Shown here piece after piece: positions 10,701 to 18,911 of a stretch of DNA of 64,000 bases. Under the pieces are notes generated by a model. That model ran no database searches, was not told the DNA's origin, and saw nothing but the letters and a program-made list of their open reading frames with translations. This DNA comes from an uncultured Clostridia bacterium. GTDB lineage: Bacteria > Bacillota > Clostridia > Oscillospirales > Oscillospiraceae. The translations under genes and the position numbers were made by a program. The stretch lies in the NCBI GenBank assembly GCA_945876285.1, contig CAMCNO010000007.1, positions 1 through 64,000 on the forward strand, read 5' to 3'. Position 1 is the first letter of the stretch; the number at the start of each line of letters is the position of its first letter.

Positions 10701-12506
10701 TTGTATGCCGAGTTTTTGAAAAATGTTTCAAAGAATGGTTGGGACGGTACATTATGTGGTGCGTTTCATTATGATGCAAGAAAGGATATAGAAATCTTCT
10801 CTGGTACATATGAACGAGATGGGGACATCGAGGAGAAAACACTGGAACCGTCTGGCTATAAATCCATACTGCCAACGTTTTTCGACTGTTTGGACCCCAC
10901 CGGGAAAAAAGACTTGCCGGAAGACCTGTTTGCCTATGAGGATAGCGGCGAGCCAAAAGATATCCTAAAAGGATTGCCGGAGCAGAAAGGACTGCCGGAG
11001 CAGAAAGGACTGCCGGAGCAGAAAGGATTGCCGGATCAGAATCTGCCCTTCCACGAAATCTGTAAGTATCAGTTGGCGAAGGATGACAACGACGTTTCCA
11101 CCATGGCGCAGCTTCTGTGGCTGCCGCCTACCGTGCCGCTGTATCAGCCGAATGAAGAAAGTATTTTTGCCCGCCACAAGGACCACAGCAAGCTGCTGGT
11201 CTTTGCGGAATACAAGTATCTGCAGCGGGGCGGCGCGCTGCTGCTCAGCGATTACACGAAGCTGCTGAACCAAAGAGAGAATCATCCCGTTCCCGAGAAA
11301 TTTCCGCCGAAGCTGGATACGTTCCGGATGATGGACGGCGACAAATTGGAAGATGTTCTTTCTTTCCAGTTGACCCAAATTGACCACCGGAAGCAATCCT
11401 TGGACGAACTGCTGGAGAATATCCGGGCGGAAAAGGAATGGGATGAAGTGACGGCGCTGGCTGCGATTGCTTCTCCCGCTGCCGTGATCTATCACCTCGA
11501 AATGGATGGGGGAGCAGGCAGCAAAGCGGGAAAAGAAGCGGCGAGGGAAGTTGAGAGCGCTTTCCACGAATATCTCAGGCAGGACGGCGTGAAGGAGGCT
11601 TTATGGGCCTGGATGGTGGATCACGAATTCAACGGAACCCCAGAGGACTGGGGAAAAGGGCTCCTGCGCTACTGTGCCGAAGGCAATCTCTACGCTGTGC
11701 TGGAAGAGTGGTATGCTATTTGTAAGATTCCAGAGCAAAAAAAGAAAGGGACTATTCAGAAAAAGAGCAAGTCTGAGGCACTGTGCAGCTTGTTGAAGGC
11801 CGGGTTCAGGACAGAAGAGAATCAATTCTTCCGCGGCACGATCGTACACGTGCAGACAAAGAAAACGACTACGAATCCAGGAACCCCGCTGAACGGCTTA
11901 CCTCGCTGCTGCTCCTATGCCGACCGGCTGACCGGTGACGTCACCGATGTGGGAAGCGGCGCCAATGAAGAGAACTCTGCGATGCTGATGCAGCAGTTCA
12001 CCTCGCCTTTCTGGCCGATGATCCTCTTTGCCGGACGAGGCGCGCAGGAGGGACTGGATTTCCATCAGTACTGTATGCGGATGATGCATCTGACCCTGCC
12101 TCGGGGTGCTGTCAGCTATGAGCAGCGCCGGGGCCGCATCGACCGCTACCGGAGCCTGCTGGTGCGCCGCCGCGCCGCCGAGCTGCTGGCAGAGCTTCCT
12201 GTGGGCCAGACTGGTAGCGGGAACCTCATGATGCGGATGTTTACATACCTGAAAGATCATCCGGAGCTGCACCCGGACTATGACAGGACAACGGGGACAC
12301 TGGCGGATCAGCTCTACCCCAATTGGCATATCCCAAACAAAAACAGCCGTTTCTACTTTGAAGAGCTGATACCCGTCTGGGAGTATACGGACTTTGGCGA
12401 GCAGCTGAAATCCTATGATGCCATGCTGGAGAGCTATCGCCGCCCATTTGGCACAAGTCATACGGAATGCAGTGAGGATCTGACCTTGGATTTGTCTACC
12501 AAATAA
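7746..12506 (+). CDS. PLD-like nuclease domain fused to SF2/SNF2-type helicase
   Basis: 1586 aa; PLD-like FHAKISLV...YSKNLQFDDNCAE and HIKLYLLKHGEQYTLWTGSANATAHGIG; helicase motifs LADEAGLGKTYSAAA, IVIWDEYHRYG, FISATPYP, QEGLDFHQYCMRMMHLTLPRGAVSYEQRRGRIDRYR. Confidence 0.88.
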   Translation: MTMATNENSFFERLFAGKEVLWALHTTYTCELGYVQSLLATQYACETEKAAKYVDNHDTAVFYHSSDTSPGLTGKWVGNGFPGDAAQAMVFPVTGDRTFHAKISLVCYKDANDQTRYRLAVYSKNLQFDDNCAEIALLFDLMESERENDIAKQNARNLQNYLGFICENASDEGKTWLKDHKLPDSLPKSFTLESEFSGKEAELHFGGFGKLSLSERMDLAGADAGSMVLTPPEFLRGTAAATYFSQGGAGAGRLYDLDSTKEPGLKNASGASISSSHIKLYLLKHGEQYTLWTGSANATAHGIGWDFFNKKACPENASVECLVKFTLDKAEFVALRQQIGQYYKCFDDFKNEEGSFKPEPDRFGAWVVSHYKVVKLQYLDAYNQCISSNNTWSKAAKIQVTLGAENPDGVSTFSGNVSKQPCWYPAEYSDRDYKPVISQKEVNKIAKLKSPVTIQWRFGQRNFKPSRGILIFGEGGYAMPIPAKLLENIPKEEVKATKKRDTRLSTMLMNDPLPEELVDPKLKADQKLVQYYNLLAKGTKLQPVNQQEGADTAAAANGQASAGAAISHATLPDKADLSQTPMPFQKKAAERLVELLKKRSRVFLADEAGLGKTYSAAATVCKLAEAQWIAQSEPSPFIAIYVAPNRTVLEKCADDFIKKIKETPLLKFDQQESIEYVDADRLTKAELQMKAEPQKYSGKTIVLLAVSAECALGNAIAAEELHAIHQKQNCEQRMDYTRWFLKEYKPGIVIWDEYHRYGTKLKDGNKKDGENAFFTWEKDSHDPQKSEKPMKALFISATPYPTNVSGKENQKALDDLYAASERDELEPLPSFENDFAELFCGGWSDHSMPEEQLIAAYQAYMDKPENGTKTALQTLLQEGMVRNERTRLQGEIERYQRLDPPAALYTSEYEAPLCNTRKQCVALKEAHYPVGALTWSLSLPWVLSFPTDRGKVTRELKTILDTRGAISCKKRNETAQKVSENDVYDLYAEFLKNVSKNGWDGTLCGAFHYDARKDIEIFSGTYERDGDIEEKTLEPSGYKSILPTFFDCLDPTGKKDLPEDLFAYEDSGEPKDILKGLPEQKGLPEQKGLPEQKGLPDQNLPFHEICKYQLAKDDNDVSTMAQLLWLPPTVPLYQPNEESIFARHKDHSKLLVFAEYKYLQRGGALLLSDYTKLLNQRENHPVPEKFPPKLDTFRMMDGDKLEDVLSFQLTQIDHRKQSLDELLENIRAEKEWDEVTALAAIASPAAVIYHLEMDGGAGSKAGKEAAREVESAFHEYLRQDGVKEALWAWMVDHEFNGTPEDWGKGLLRYCAEGNLYAVLEEWYAICKIPEQKKKGTIQKKSKSEALCSLLKAGFRTEENQFFRGTIVHVQTKKTTTNPGTPLNGLPRCCSYADRLTGDVTDVGSGANEENSAMLMQQFTSPFWPMILFAGRGAQEGLDFHQYCMRMMHLTLPRGAVSYEQRRGRIDRYRSLLVRRRAAELLAELPVGQTGSGNLMMRMFTYLKDHPELHPDYDRTTGTLADQLYPNWHIPNKNSRFYFEELIPVWEYTDFGEQLKSYDAMLESYRRPFGTSHTECSEDLTLDLSTK
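10971..11042 (+). repeat. Four tandem copies of an 18-nt repeat inside the helicase gene
   Basis: ggattgccggagcagaaa / ggactgccggagcagaaa x2 / ggattgccggatcagaat, encoding GLPEQK x3 + GLPDQN. Confidence 0.95.
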
Positions 12507-12567
12507 GGCGGATGACCTTCATAGGTTTTGGCTGGTACGTAATATACAGGGCGTAGAAAACACAACA

Positions 12568-12605
12568 GCAGCCAGCTCCGACCGGAGCTGGCTGCACATT
12601 TTTGG
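12568..12605 (+). terminator. Terminator between convergent genes
   Basis: GCAGCCAGCTCC-gacc-GGAGCTGGCTGC-acaTTTTT. Confidence 0.75.
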
Positions 12606-12613
12606 GGCTGGAT

Positions 12614-13813
12614 TCAGTTGACGTAGATATTCGTTTCGAAGGTTTGCCAGTGGGTGCCGTCCCGCTTCTTGAAGCGGTGCTCGCCCTCCAGGGAGCCGGC
12701 GCCGGTTTCGTCGTAGTAATAATACAGAGAGGTGCCTTCGCCGTCCTCCAGGATGGAGTTATAGCCGCACTCCGTGACGCCCCAGTCGATCTCTGCCTCA
12801 TCACTGTCATAGAAGGCATAACCGTCTGGCTCAAAGTAGTACTCCACATCCCCGATCCGGATATAGCCCTCCCGGACGTAGGTGATGCCCTTGTAGGTGT
12901 TGTCCTTCATGGTCAGGGGCTTGCCGTTGGGCTTGTACCAGCCGTCCGCCTGCTTTTCGGCAATGACCTGCAGGGACTGGTCATATCCCAGGGCATCGGC
13001 TTTGGCGGATTTGAATTTGACCAGCTGCTCGCTGCCGTTTTCGTAGCGATAGCCGTAGCCGGTGGGTGCGCCCTTTTTGAACTTCGCCACATAGACGACC
13101 CCGTTACCCCGATAGATGCCGTAGCCCTGGAGCAGGGATTTCTTGAAGGTACCGATATTCAGGTAGTCACCCTGTTCCTTGACCACCATGCCGTAGCCGT
13201 TCAGATCGCTTCCTTCAAAATAGCCGATGGTGTAATCCCGACCGTCAAGCCGCATACAGACACCATCAGGCTTGTTGAAGCGCTGGTTTCCGATGTATTT
13301 CAGCCCCTCGTATTCAAAGGACTCCGCGTCATATTCGGCGGAAAGGAAGCTGCTGGCCTTGCCCACAAAGACCTTTCCTGCCCGGAACAGGGAGACACCG
13401 CCGTACAGCAGCGCAACGATCAGGAGCAAGGCCAGAATGGAGACAAAGTTTTCCCGGCCGCTGGATGCAGGCCCGGAGACTGCGCCGCCGATGCTGCCCA
13501 GAACGGCCTCTCCAAAGGAAGGCCCGCCACCCCCATTGCCGCCGTTGCCGTGAATATGGTAGGTATGGGATTTGGGGTCGTAATCCATCATGGACTGGAG
13601 GTCGGTGTTGTGCTTGTACAGGCTTCTGGTATACCCAACGCCGCTGTTCAGGCTGTTTTTGGAAATGTTCCGCCCAAAGCCGCGTACATTGTAGCCGCTG
13701 TTTTTGGCATACTGCTTGTATTCGGACTCCAGGTCTTTTTCGTGGATGACGCACTCGCCTTTGCTGCTGATGAAATCCATCAGGGTACTGGTCTTGCTGT
13801 CTCGTTTGGCCAT
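12614..13813 (-). CDS. Membrane-anchored MORN-repeat-like protein
   Basis: ORF to 13873, likely start MAKRDSKTS at 13813; central TM (ILALLLIVALLYGGVSLF) then MORN-like repeats (GYFEGSDLNGYGMVV, GTFKKSLLQGYGIYRGNG, AKFKKGAPTGYGYRYENG); TTGCCA-N17-TATATT upstream. Confidence 0.75.
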   Translation of the reverse strand: MAKRDSKTSTLMDFISSKGECVIHEKDLESEYKQYAKNSGYNVRGFGRNISKNSLNSGVGYTRSLYKHNTDLQSMMDYDPKSHTYHIHGNGGNGGGGPSFGEAVLGSIGGAVSGPASSGRENFVSILALLLIVALLYGGVSLFRAGKVFVGKASSFLSAEYDAESFEYEGLKYIGNQRFNKPDGVCMRLDGRDYTIGYFEGSDLNGYGMVVKEQGDYLNIGTFKKSLLQGYGIYRGNGVVYVAKFKKGAPTGYGYRYENGSEQLVKFKSAKADALGYDQSLQVIAEKQADGWYKPNGKPLTMKDNTYKGITYVREGYIRIGDVEYYFEPDGYAFYDSDEAEIDWGVTECGYNSILEDGEGTSLYYYYDETGAGSLEGEHRFKKRDGTHWQTFETNIYVN

Positions 13814-14069
13814 GGCTCCCACCTCATTGGTATGTTCTGTTCCCAATATACATGAATGGGGAAAAATTGGCAAGATAAACCATAAAAATGAAATGAATGG
13901 GAATCTGGAGGCAGCATGTCGTCTTGCTTGAAGGCCCTAAGAGGCACATGTTGACAAGGTCAATTTCGCATTCTATACTGATGATGTTAGAATTTCTGCG
14001 GATTTTCGGATGCCGGAAACCGTTCGATGTTTTCGTGGGAAGAGCGAAAATAAAAGGAGGATCGTTTTG

Positions 14070-15449
14070 ATGATCTGTGTGAAATGCGGTGCAAGCATTC
14101 CCGAAAAGTCCTTGTTCTGCAATTATTGCGGCGCAAAGCAGGCACTGACTTGCTCTGCCTGCGGCGCGAAGCTGCCGCAAGGCTCTGCATTCTGCAATCA
14201 GTGCGGCACGCCGGTGAGTGCCGGAGCTGCTGCGCCGGAGAAAAAGCGCCGGGGGCGGCCGACCACAAAGACTGCCGAGGAGGCCAGTCCGGCTCTGGTG
14301 GGCTGCGTGCCTGTCATGCCTGCCGACCTGCGGCCCAGTTATTCCGCATGGAACCAGTTCTGCGACTGGAAGAACCCGTATAGGAGCAAGGTTACAGGCG
14401 GGGCGGAGTATCACTTTATCAGGAAAGGTGATAAACTGTACCGCCTGAGGCCTGAGGATACCAAGGCCAAGGCGGTCGACGGGCTGCCCTTTGTGCCGAG
14501 TGAGATGTTTTGGGGCGATGGTGTGCTCTGGTTGGTGGAATCAGACCGCGAGAGCAGGAGCTACCGCATCTATTCCCTGGACCCAGTGACCCTGGAATGC
14601 AGTCTTGTGGTCGATCTGTCCGAACTTGAGAAGAATTATTCAGTGGAAGCGCCTTATGTGACCCGCACATCCATCTGCTTTAAGGCATACCGCTCGGAAG
14701 GCGGATGTAAGCTGCTGCGCTGGAACCGGAAAAAGGGCACGCTGAGTACGCTGTATTCAGAAGTGACGTACATGGATATCCGTGGCTTCGGAGACGGTTG
14801 GGTATGGATAGCCGATCAGAATGACGAAGGCAAAAATGCGCAGCTCTGGATCGACGACAGCGGGAAGCAAAAGCCACTCTATGAGCATCCGGACGTCGCA
14901 CCCCTGCTGCCGTTGATTCAAGAGACGTTGGGACTGCGAACAGTGGAGGATGATAAGAACCGGCAGATGGAATGGGTGAGTCATTTCGTCGTTTTTCTGG
15001 AGCCTTCGGCACTGTATTTTAGCAAGAATGCGAGTGACGCGGGCGAGGGTGCTGTAAGGGATGACGAGTGCATTTACCGTCTGCCCTTTGGCGCGGCGGA
15101 AAGCAAGCAGGCGGAGATCATCTGGCAGAAGCCCCACGACCTCAGGAAAGTCTGGCGGGATTTTGAATGGCAGAAGAAAGTACGCGAAACGGAGCACTCC
15201 TGGTCCCAGGTAAGCCTGTTTAACGGCGAGTATGCCGCCGGAACGGGCAGTGGAAGCACGAACTATGATTGGTGCTATCAAAATGCCGCGGGTGAACGCA
15301 TCGATCTTGGCCGGTTTGATCGGTGTGAAGGAGCATGCGCCCTGCTGGGCAATATGCTGTACGTCATGGGCGACTGGGGCGTGGGCTGGTGTAAATTCCG
15401 CTTGGGGCATGATGTGCCGAAGTGCTGTCCAGTGGAATTTGAGGAATAA
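14070..15449 (+). CDS. Double zinc-ribbon protein with AT-hook-like motif and possible beta-propeller C-terminus
   Basis: MICVKCGASIPEKSLFCNYCGAKQALTCSACGAKLPQGSAFCNQCGTP then EKKRRGRPTTK; start at 14070 after aaaggagg; TTGACA-N17-TATACT upstream. Propeller is inference. Confidence 0.75.
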   Translation: MICVKCGASIPEKSLFCNYCGAKQALTCSACGAKLPQGSAFCNQCGTPVSAGAAAPEKKRRGRPTTKTAEEASPALVGCVPVMPADLRPSYSAWNQFCDWKNPYRSKVTGGAEYHFIRKGDKLYRLRPEDTKAKAVDGLPFVPSEMFWGDGVLWLVESDRESRSYRIYSLDPVTLECSLVVDLSELEKNYSVEAPYVTRTSICFKAYRSEGGCKLLRWNRKKGTLSTLYSEVTYMDIRGFGDGWVWIADQNDEGKNAQLWIDDSGKQKPLYEHPDVAPLLPLIQETLGLRTVEDDKNRQMEWVSHFVVFLEPSALYFSKNASDAGEGAVRDDECIYRLPFGAAESKQAEIIWQKPHDLRKVWRDFEWQKKVRETEHSWSQVSLFNGEYAAGTGSGSTNYDWCYQNAAGERIDLGRFDRCEGACALLGNMLYVMGDWGVGWCKFRLGHDVPKCCPVEFEE

Positions 15450-15481
15450 TCACTGTTTATTCGGATAAATAAAACGAACAG

Positions 15482-15514
15482 AGCGGGGAATCCGGTATGG
15501 GTTCCCCGCTTTTT
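15482..15514 (+). terminator. Rho-independent terminator
   Basis: AGCGGGGAA-tccggtatggg-TTCCCCGCT-TTTT. Confidence 0.75.
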
Positions 15515-15551
15515 GGCGTTTCCTGCAGATGACCACTAGGAATATTGCCTG

Positions 15552-15589
15552 GAGGGTAATGCCGAAGTAAGGCATTGCCCTCGTTTTTG
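15552..15589 (+). terminator. Second terminator-like hairpin between convergent genes
   Basis: GAGGGTAATGCC-gaagtaa-GGCATTGCCCTC-GTTTTT. Confidence 0.6.
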
Positions 15590-15611
15590 TTGGCGCAGAG
15601 GTCTGCGTGGA

Positions 15612-17438
15612 TCATCTGCAAAAGCCGATGACGGATTGACCGCCGTCCTTTTCCTGCGCCAGCAGGCGGCTGGAGGCGGCCTCCAGGTCGGCGGAGGTCA
15701 GGGCGGAGCCCACCTCGGGCTCGCCCATGACCCGCAGGGCCATTTCCTCCTTGGCGGCCTGGAACAGGCGGCGGGCCTCACGGCCATTGCCGAAATTCTC
15801 GCCCTTGCGGCGGCGCAGGGGGGTGAAGAAGCGGCTGCAGATGTCCGCGGCGTCCTCGGGCAGAGTCAGATGCTCTTTGTCCGCGAAGGTCTTGAAGATG
15901 TCGAAGAGCTGGCCGTCCTCGTAGCCGGGGAACTCCAGCACCTGGGCCACGCGGCTGGACAGACCGGGGTTGGAGGAGAGGAGCTTTTTCATCTCGTCGG
16001 AGTAGGTGGCGAAGATGACCATGGTCTCCGGCTCCAGCTCCATGTGGCGCACCAGGGCGTTGACGGCCTCGGTGACGTAGATGTCCTGCCCGTCTTTGTT
16101 CAGCAGGGCGCCGGCCTCGTCGATGAACAGCACGCCGCCACGGGCCTGCTGGAACAGCTCCGCGATCATGTGGGAGGTCTGGCCCAGGTAGGCGCCGATG
16201 AGCTGCTCCCGGCCCGCCTCCACGAAGCGGCCGGTGCCGCAGCCCTCCTCCCGGAGAATCTGGGCGGCCAGACGGGCGGTGACGCTCTTGCCGGTGCCGG
16301 GCGCGCCGGAGAAGGCCATGTTGCGGCAGGAGGGAGCAATTTCCACACCGCTCAGACGGCGGCGGTCCTCCATGGCGGCAACGGCCAGTATACGGCTTAG
16401 GGCATCCTTGACACCGCTAAGCCCCACCATGGCCTGCAGAGCCTCCCGGCCCTGGGCTCCCTGGGCGCGGCAGGGGCGCATGATCAGGTCGGAGGTCTCC
16501 AGCGGCTTCCGGTCCGTCTTGGCCGCGGAGACACGGTGGAGCAGCAGCTCCAGATCGCTCTCCTCAAAGGCGGCGCCCCGGTAGCGGCGCAGCTGGGCGA
16601 TGGCCTTGTCCAGATCGGCGGCGGGGGAGAAGGTGAGCAGGGAGGAGCCGGCCATCTGGACCAGCAGGCGGCGCAGGTACGCCTGGTCCGCCTGGCCAAC
16701 CTGACAGGTCTGGAAGCCGTAGGTGAAGCGCAGCTCCTCCAGCAGCTCCAGGTCGGTCTGGCTGGCCTTCATGGCCACGAAGATGTCCTGGGGGTCCTCC
16801 TGACTTAAGAAGGCGTCCACTTTGTCCAGCACACCGTCGGAGAGAACGGGGCCGGAGGAGGCGGCAATCAGAATGCCGGCGCTCTCCAGACCCACCAGGT
16901 CCAGCTGCTTCTCCTCCGCCTTCATCTGGGCGATGACGCCCTGCTTGCCCGCGGCAGCGGCGCTCTGGGAGAGGACGGGGTCCAGCAGGGAGGAGGAGAC
17001 CACCACCAGCGCGTCCTTGACGGCCTTGGCAGGACTGCCGCTGTCCTCCAGGTCGATGTTGTCCAGGTCGAAGTCGTCCCAATAGCTGTCTACGGCGGGG
17101 GCGGAGCGGCTGGTGCGTCCCTTGTGGGACATGGCGGTGAGGTACACGGCGGCCTGGCGGAGGTAGTAGTCGTTCTCCCCCATCAGCACCACGCGGAAGC
17201 CGTTGTCGCCCTTGCCCTCCACCAGCTTTTCCAGCGAGATCTGCCGGAACTGGGGAGCGGCCTGGAAGGCCTGGATCAGCTGCTCCGCGGAGTCCCGCTG
17301 GGGGAGCGTGCAGTAGGCCAGCGCCTTGCGGGGCGCGCCGGACAGGCGGCGCAGGGGCACAGTGCGGCAGAGAGGGGCGGTCTGGGTCATTTCGGGAGCA
17401 GTCATGGTCTGTTTCATAGAAAAGTCCTCCTCGTTCAA
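15612..17438 (-). CDS. CbxX/CfqX-like AAA+ ATPase
   Basis: 608 aa; MVGLSGVKDALSRILAVAAMEDRRR, Walker A FSGAPGTGKSVTAR, Walker B GGVLFIDEAGAL, sensor-1 region MVIFATYSDEMKKLLSSNPGLSSRV. Confidence 0.85.
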   Translation of the reverse strand: MNEEDFSMKQTMTAPEMTQTAPLCRTVPLRRLSGAPRKALAYCTLPQRDSAEQLIQAFQAAPQFRQISLEKLVEGKGDNGFRVVLMGENDYYLRQAAVYLTAMSHKGRTSRSAPAVDSYWDDFDLDNIDLEDSGSPAKAVKDALVVVSSSLLDPVLSQSAAAAGKQGVIAQMKAEEKQLDLVGLESAGILIAASSGPVLSDGVLDKVDAFLSQEDPQDIFVAMKASQTDLELLEELRFTYGFQTCQVGQADQAYLRRLLVQMAGSSLLTFSPAADLDKAIAQLRRYRGAAFEESDLELLLHRVSAAKTDRKPLETSDLIMRPCRAQGAQGREALQAMVGLSGVKDALSRILAVAAMEDRRRLSGVEIAPSCRNMAFSGAPGTGKSVTARLAAQILREEGCGTGRFVEAGREQLIGAYLGQTSHMIAELFQQARGGVLFIDEAGALLNKDGQDIYVTEAVNALVRHMELEPETMVIFATYSDEMKKLLSSNPGLSSRVAQVLEFPGYEDGQLFDIFKTFADKEHLTLPEDAADICSRFFTPLRRRKGENFGNGREARRLFQAAKEEMALRVMGEPEVGSALTSADLEAASSRLLAQEKDGGQSVIGFCR

Positions 17439-18911
17439 TCACATGTTGGAAGCAGTCCCGCCAAGCTGGTTCTCCAGCTCCCGGGCGGAGGCGGCAGGGT
17501 CAAAGGAAATGTCCTGGAAGAGCTTGCGGAACTGGGGGTCAGAGCTGCAGGCCAGGATATCGGTCATGGCCCGGCTGCCGCACAGACCGTTGAACAGGAA
17601 CTCCAGGTGGGGTTTGTCCTCCAGGGCCTTGCGGCAGACGGAGATCAGGTTGGAGATCTGGCGGGCCAGCTGGTCGTAGGCCTTCATGCGAGGCTCCTTC
17701 AGTTGCTGGTCGAACTGGGCCTTCAGGGCGGCCATGGTGCCCTTCTTGGTAATAAGGGGCACGCAGTCCAGCAGGAACTGGCGGGCGGGGCGGTCCTCCA
17801 TGGTCTCCGCTGCCTTCAGCAGGAGCTGATCCAGCTCCGTGTCGGGATGCTCTGCCAGCTCCGCCTTGATCTTGCTCAGCGCCTCAAAAGCCACCGCTGT
17901 GGTGGTGTCCAGGGCCAGGGCGTCCTCCGCCTGGGACTGCACATGGCGCAGCAGGGCGGAGACCATGCCCCAGGCCCGGTCGAAGCTCATCTTGCGAATG
18001 GCAGCCACAGCGGCAGGCTCCCGGTTCAGGGTCTTCTCCACCAGACCGGAGGAGATGATGGCGGCGTACTGGGTGTAGTAGCTGAAGAAGGAACGTGCCA
18101 CGTCTCCGGCCTGAATGTACTGGGCCACCAGGGCCAGGTCCGGCGTCTCACCGGCCAGCTCCAGCTCCGTCAGCATGATGGACAGGTCCTCCCAGCCACG
18201 GGCGGTGGTCAGGGCGGTGCCGCTGGCGTCCAGACGGTAGACATAGAAGTGGTCCTTGTGGTTGTCCAGATAGGACAGCACCACAGGGTGCACGTCACGG
18301 TGCTCCATGTAGGCCCGCCAGGCGGCGTAGTCCGGCTGAATGTGCAGCACCCGCATGCGGTCGGCGGTGACGGCGTCCAGATCGGTGGCGGAGCGGTTGT
18401 ACTCCGTGGGGTTGCCTGCCAGCACCAGCATCCAGCCGTCGGGAATGGGATGGGGGCCGAAGGACTTGTCCTGCAGGAGCTGCAGCATGATGGGCCGCAG
18501 AGACTCGCTGGCGCAGTTGAACTCGTCCAGGAAGAGGATGCCCTCCCGCTTGCCGGTCTCGGCCATGATCCGGTGCACCTGGGCAATGATCTCGCTCATG
18601 GTGTACTCCGTCATGGAGCAGAGCTTGCCGTCCACCTCGCCCTGCACCAGCCGGGGCAGGCCGATGATGCTCTGGCGGGTGTGGTGGGTGATGGAGTAGG
18701 AGAGGAAGGCCAGGCCGTTCTCCTCCGCCACCTGGCGGACGATCTCCGTCTTGCCCACGCCGGCGGGGCCCATCAGGCACAGAGGGCGGGCACGGCGGCG
18801 GTCCATGCAGTAATGGCCCAGCCGGTCCTTGCGGAAGTAGACCCGCACGGCCTGGGCGATGGCCTTCCGAGCCTGGGCGATGGTGACGGATTCAATGACT
18901 TGAGATCTCAT
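17439..18911 (-). CDS. MoxR-type AAA+ ATPase (copy 1)
   Basis: 490 aa; CLMGPAGVGKTEIVRQVAEENGLAFLSYSITHHTRQSIIGLPRL, GILFLDEFNCASESLRPIMLQLLQ; paralogous to 26179-27411. Confidence 0.88.
   Translation of the reverse strand: MRSQVIESVTIAQARKAIAQAVRVYFRKDRLGHYCMDRRRARPLCLMGPAGVGKTEIVRQVAEENGLAFLSYSITHHTRQSIIGLPRLVQGEVDGKLCSMTEYTMSEIIAQVHRIMAETGKREGILFLDEFNCASESLRPIMLQLLQDKSFGPHPIPDGWMLVLAGNPTEYNRSATDLDAVTADRMRVLHIQPDYAAWRAYMEHRDVHPVVLSYLDNHKDHFYVYRLDASGTALTTARGWEDLSIMLTELELAGETPDLALVAQYIQAGDVARSFFSYYTQYAAIISSGLVEKTLNREPAAVAAIRKMSFDRAWGMVSALLRHVQSQAEDALALDTTTAVAFEALSKIKAELAEHPDTELDQLLLKAAETMEDRPARQFLLDCVPLITKKGTMAALKAQFDQQLKEPRMKAYDQLARQISNLISVCRKALEDKPHLEFLFNGLCGSRAMTDILACSSDPQFRKLFQDISFDPAASARELENQLGGTASNM

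Noticed and set aside
10971-11042. Possible CRISPR array
   Set aside because: Repeats are 18-nt, contiguous, in-frame and without spacers; no Cas genes in the window.
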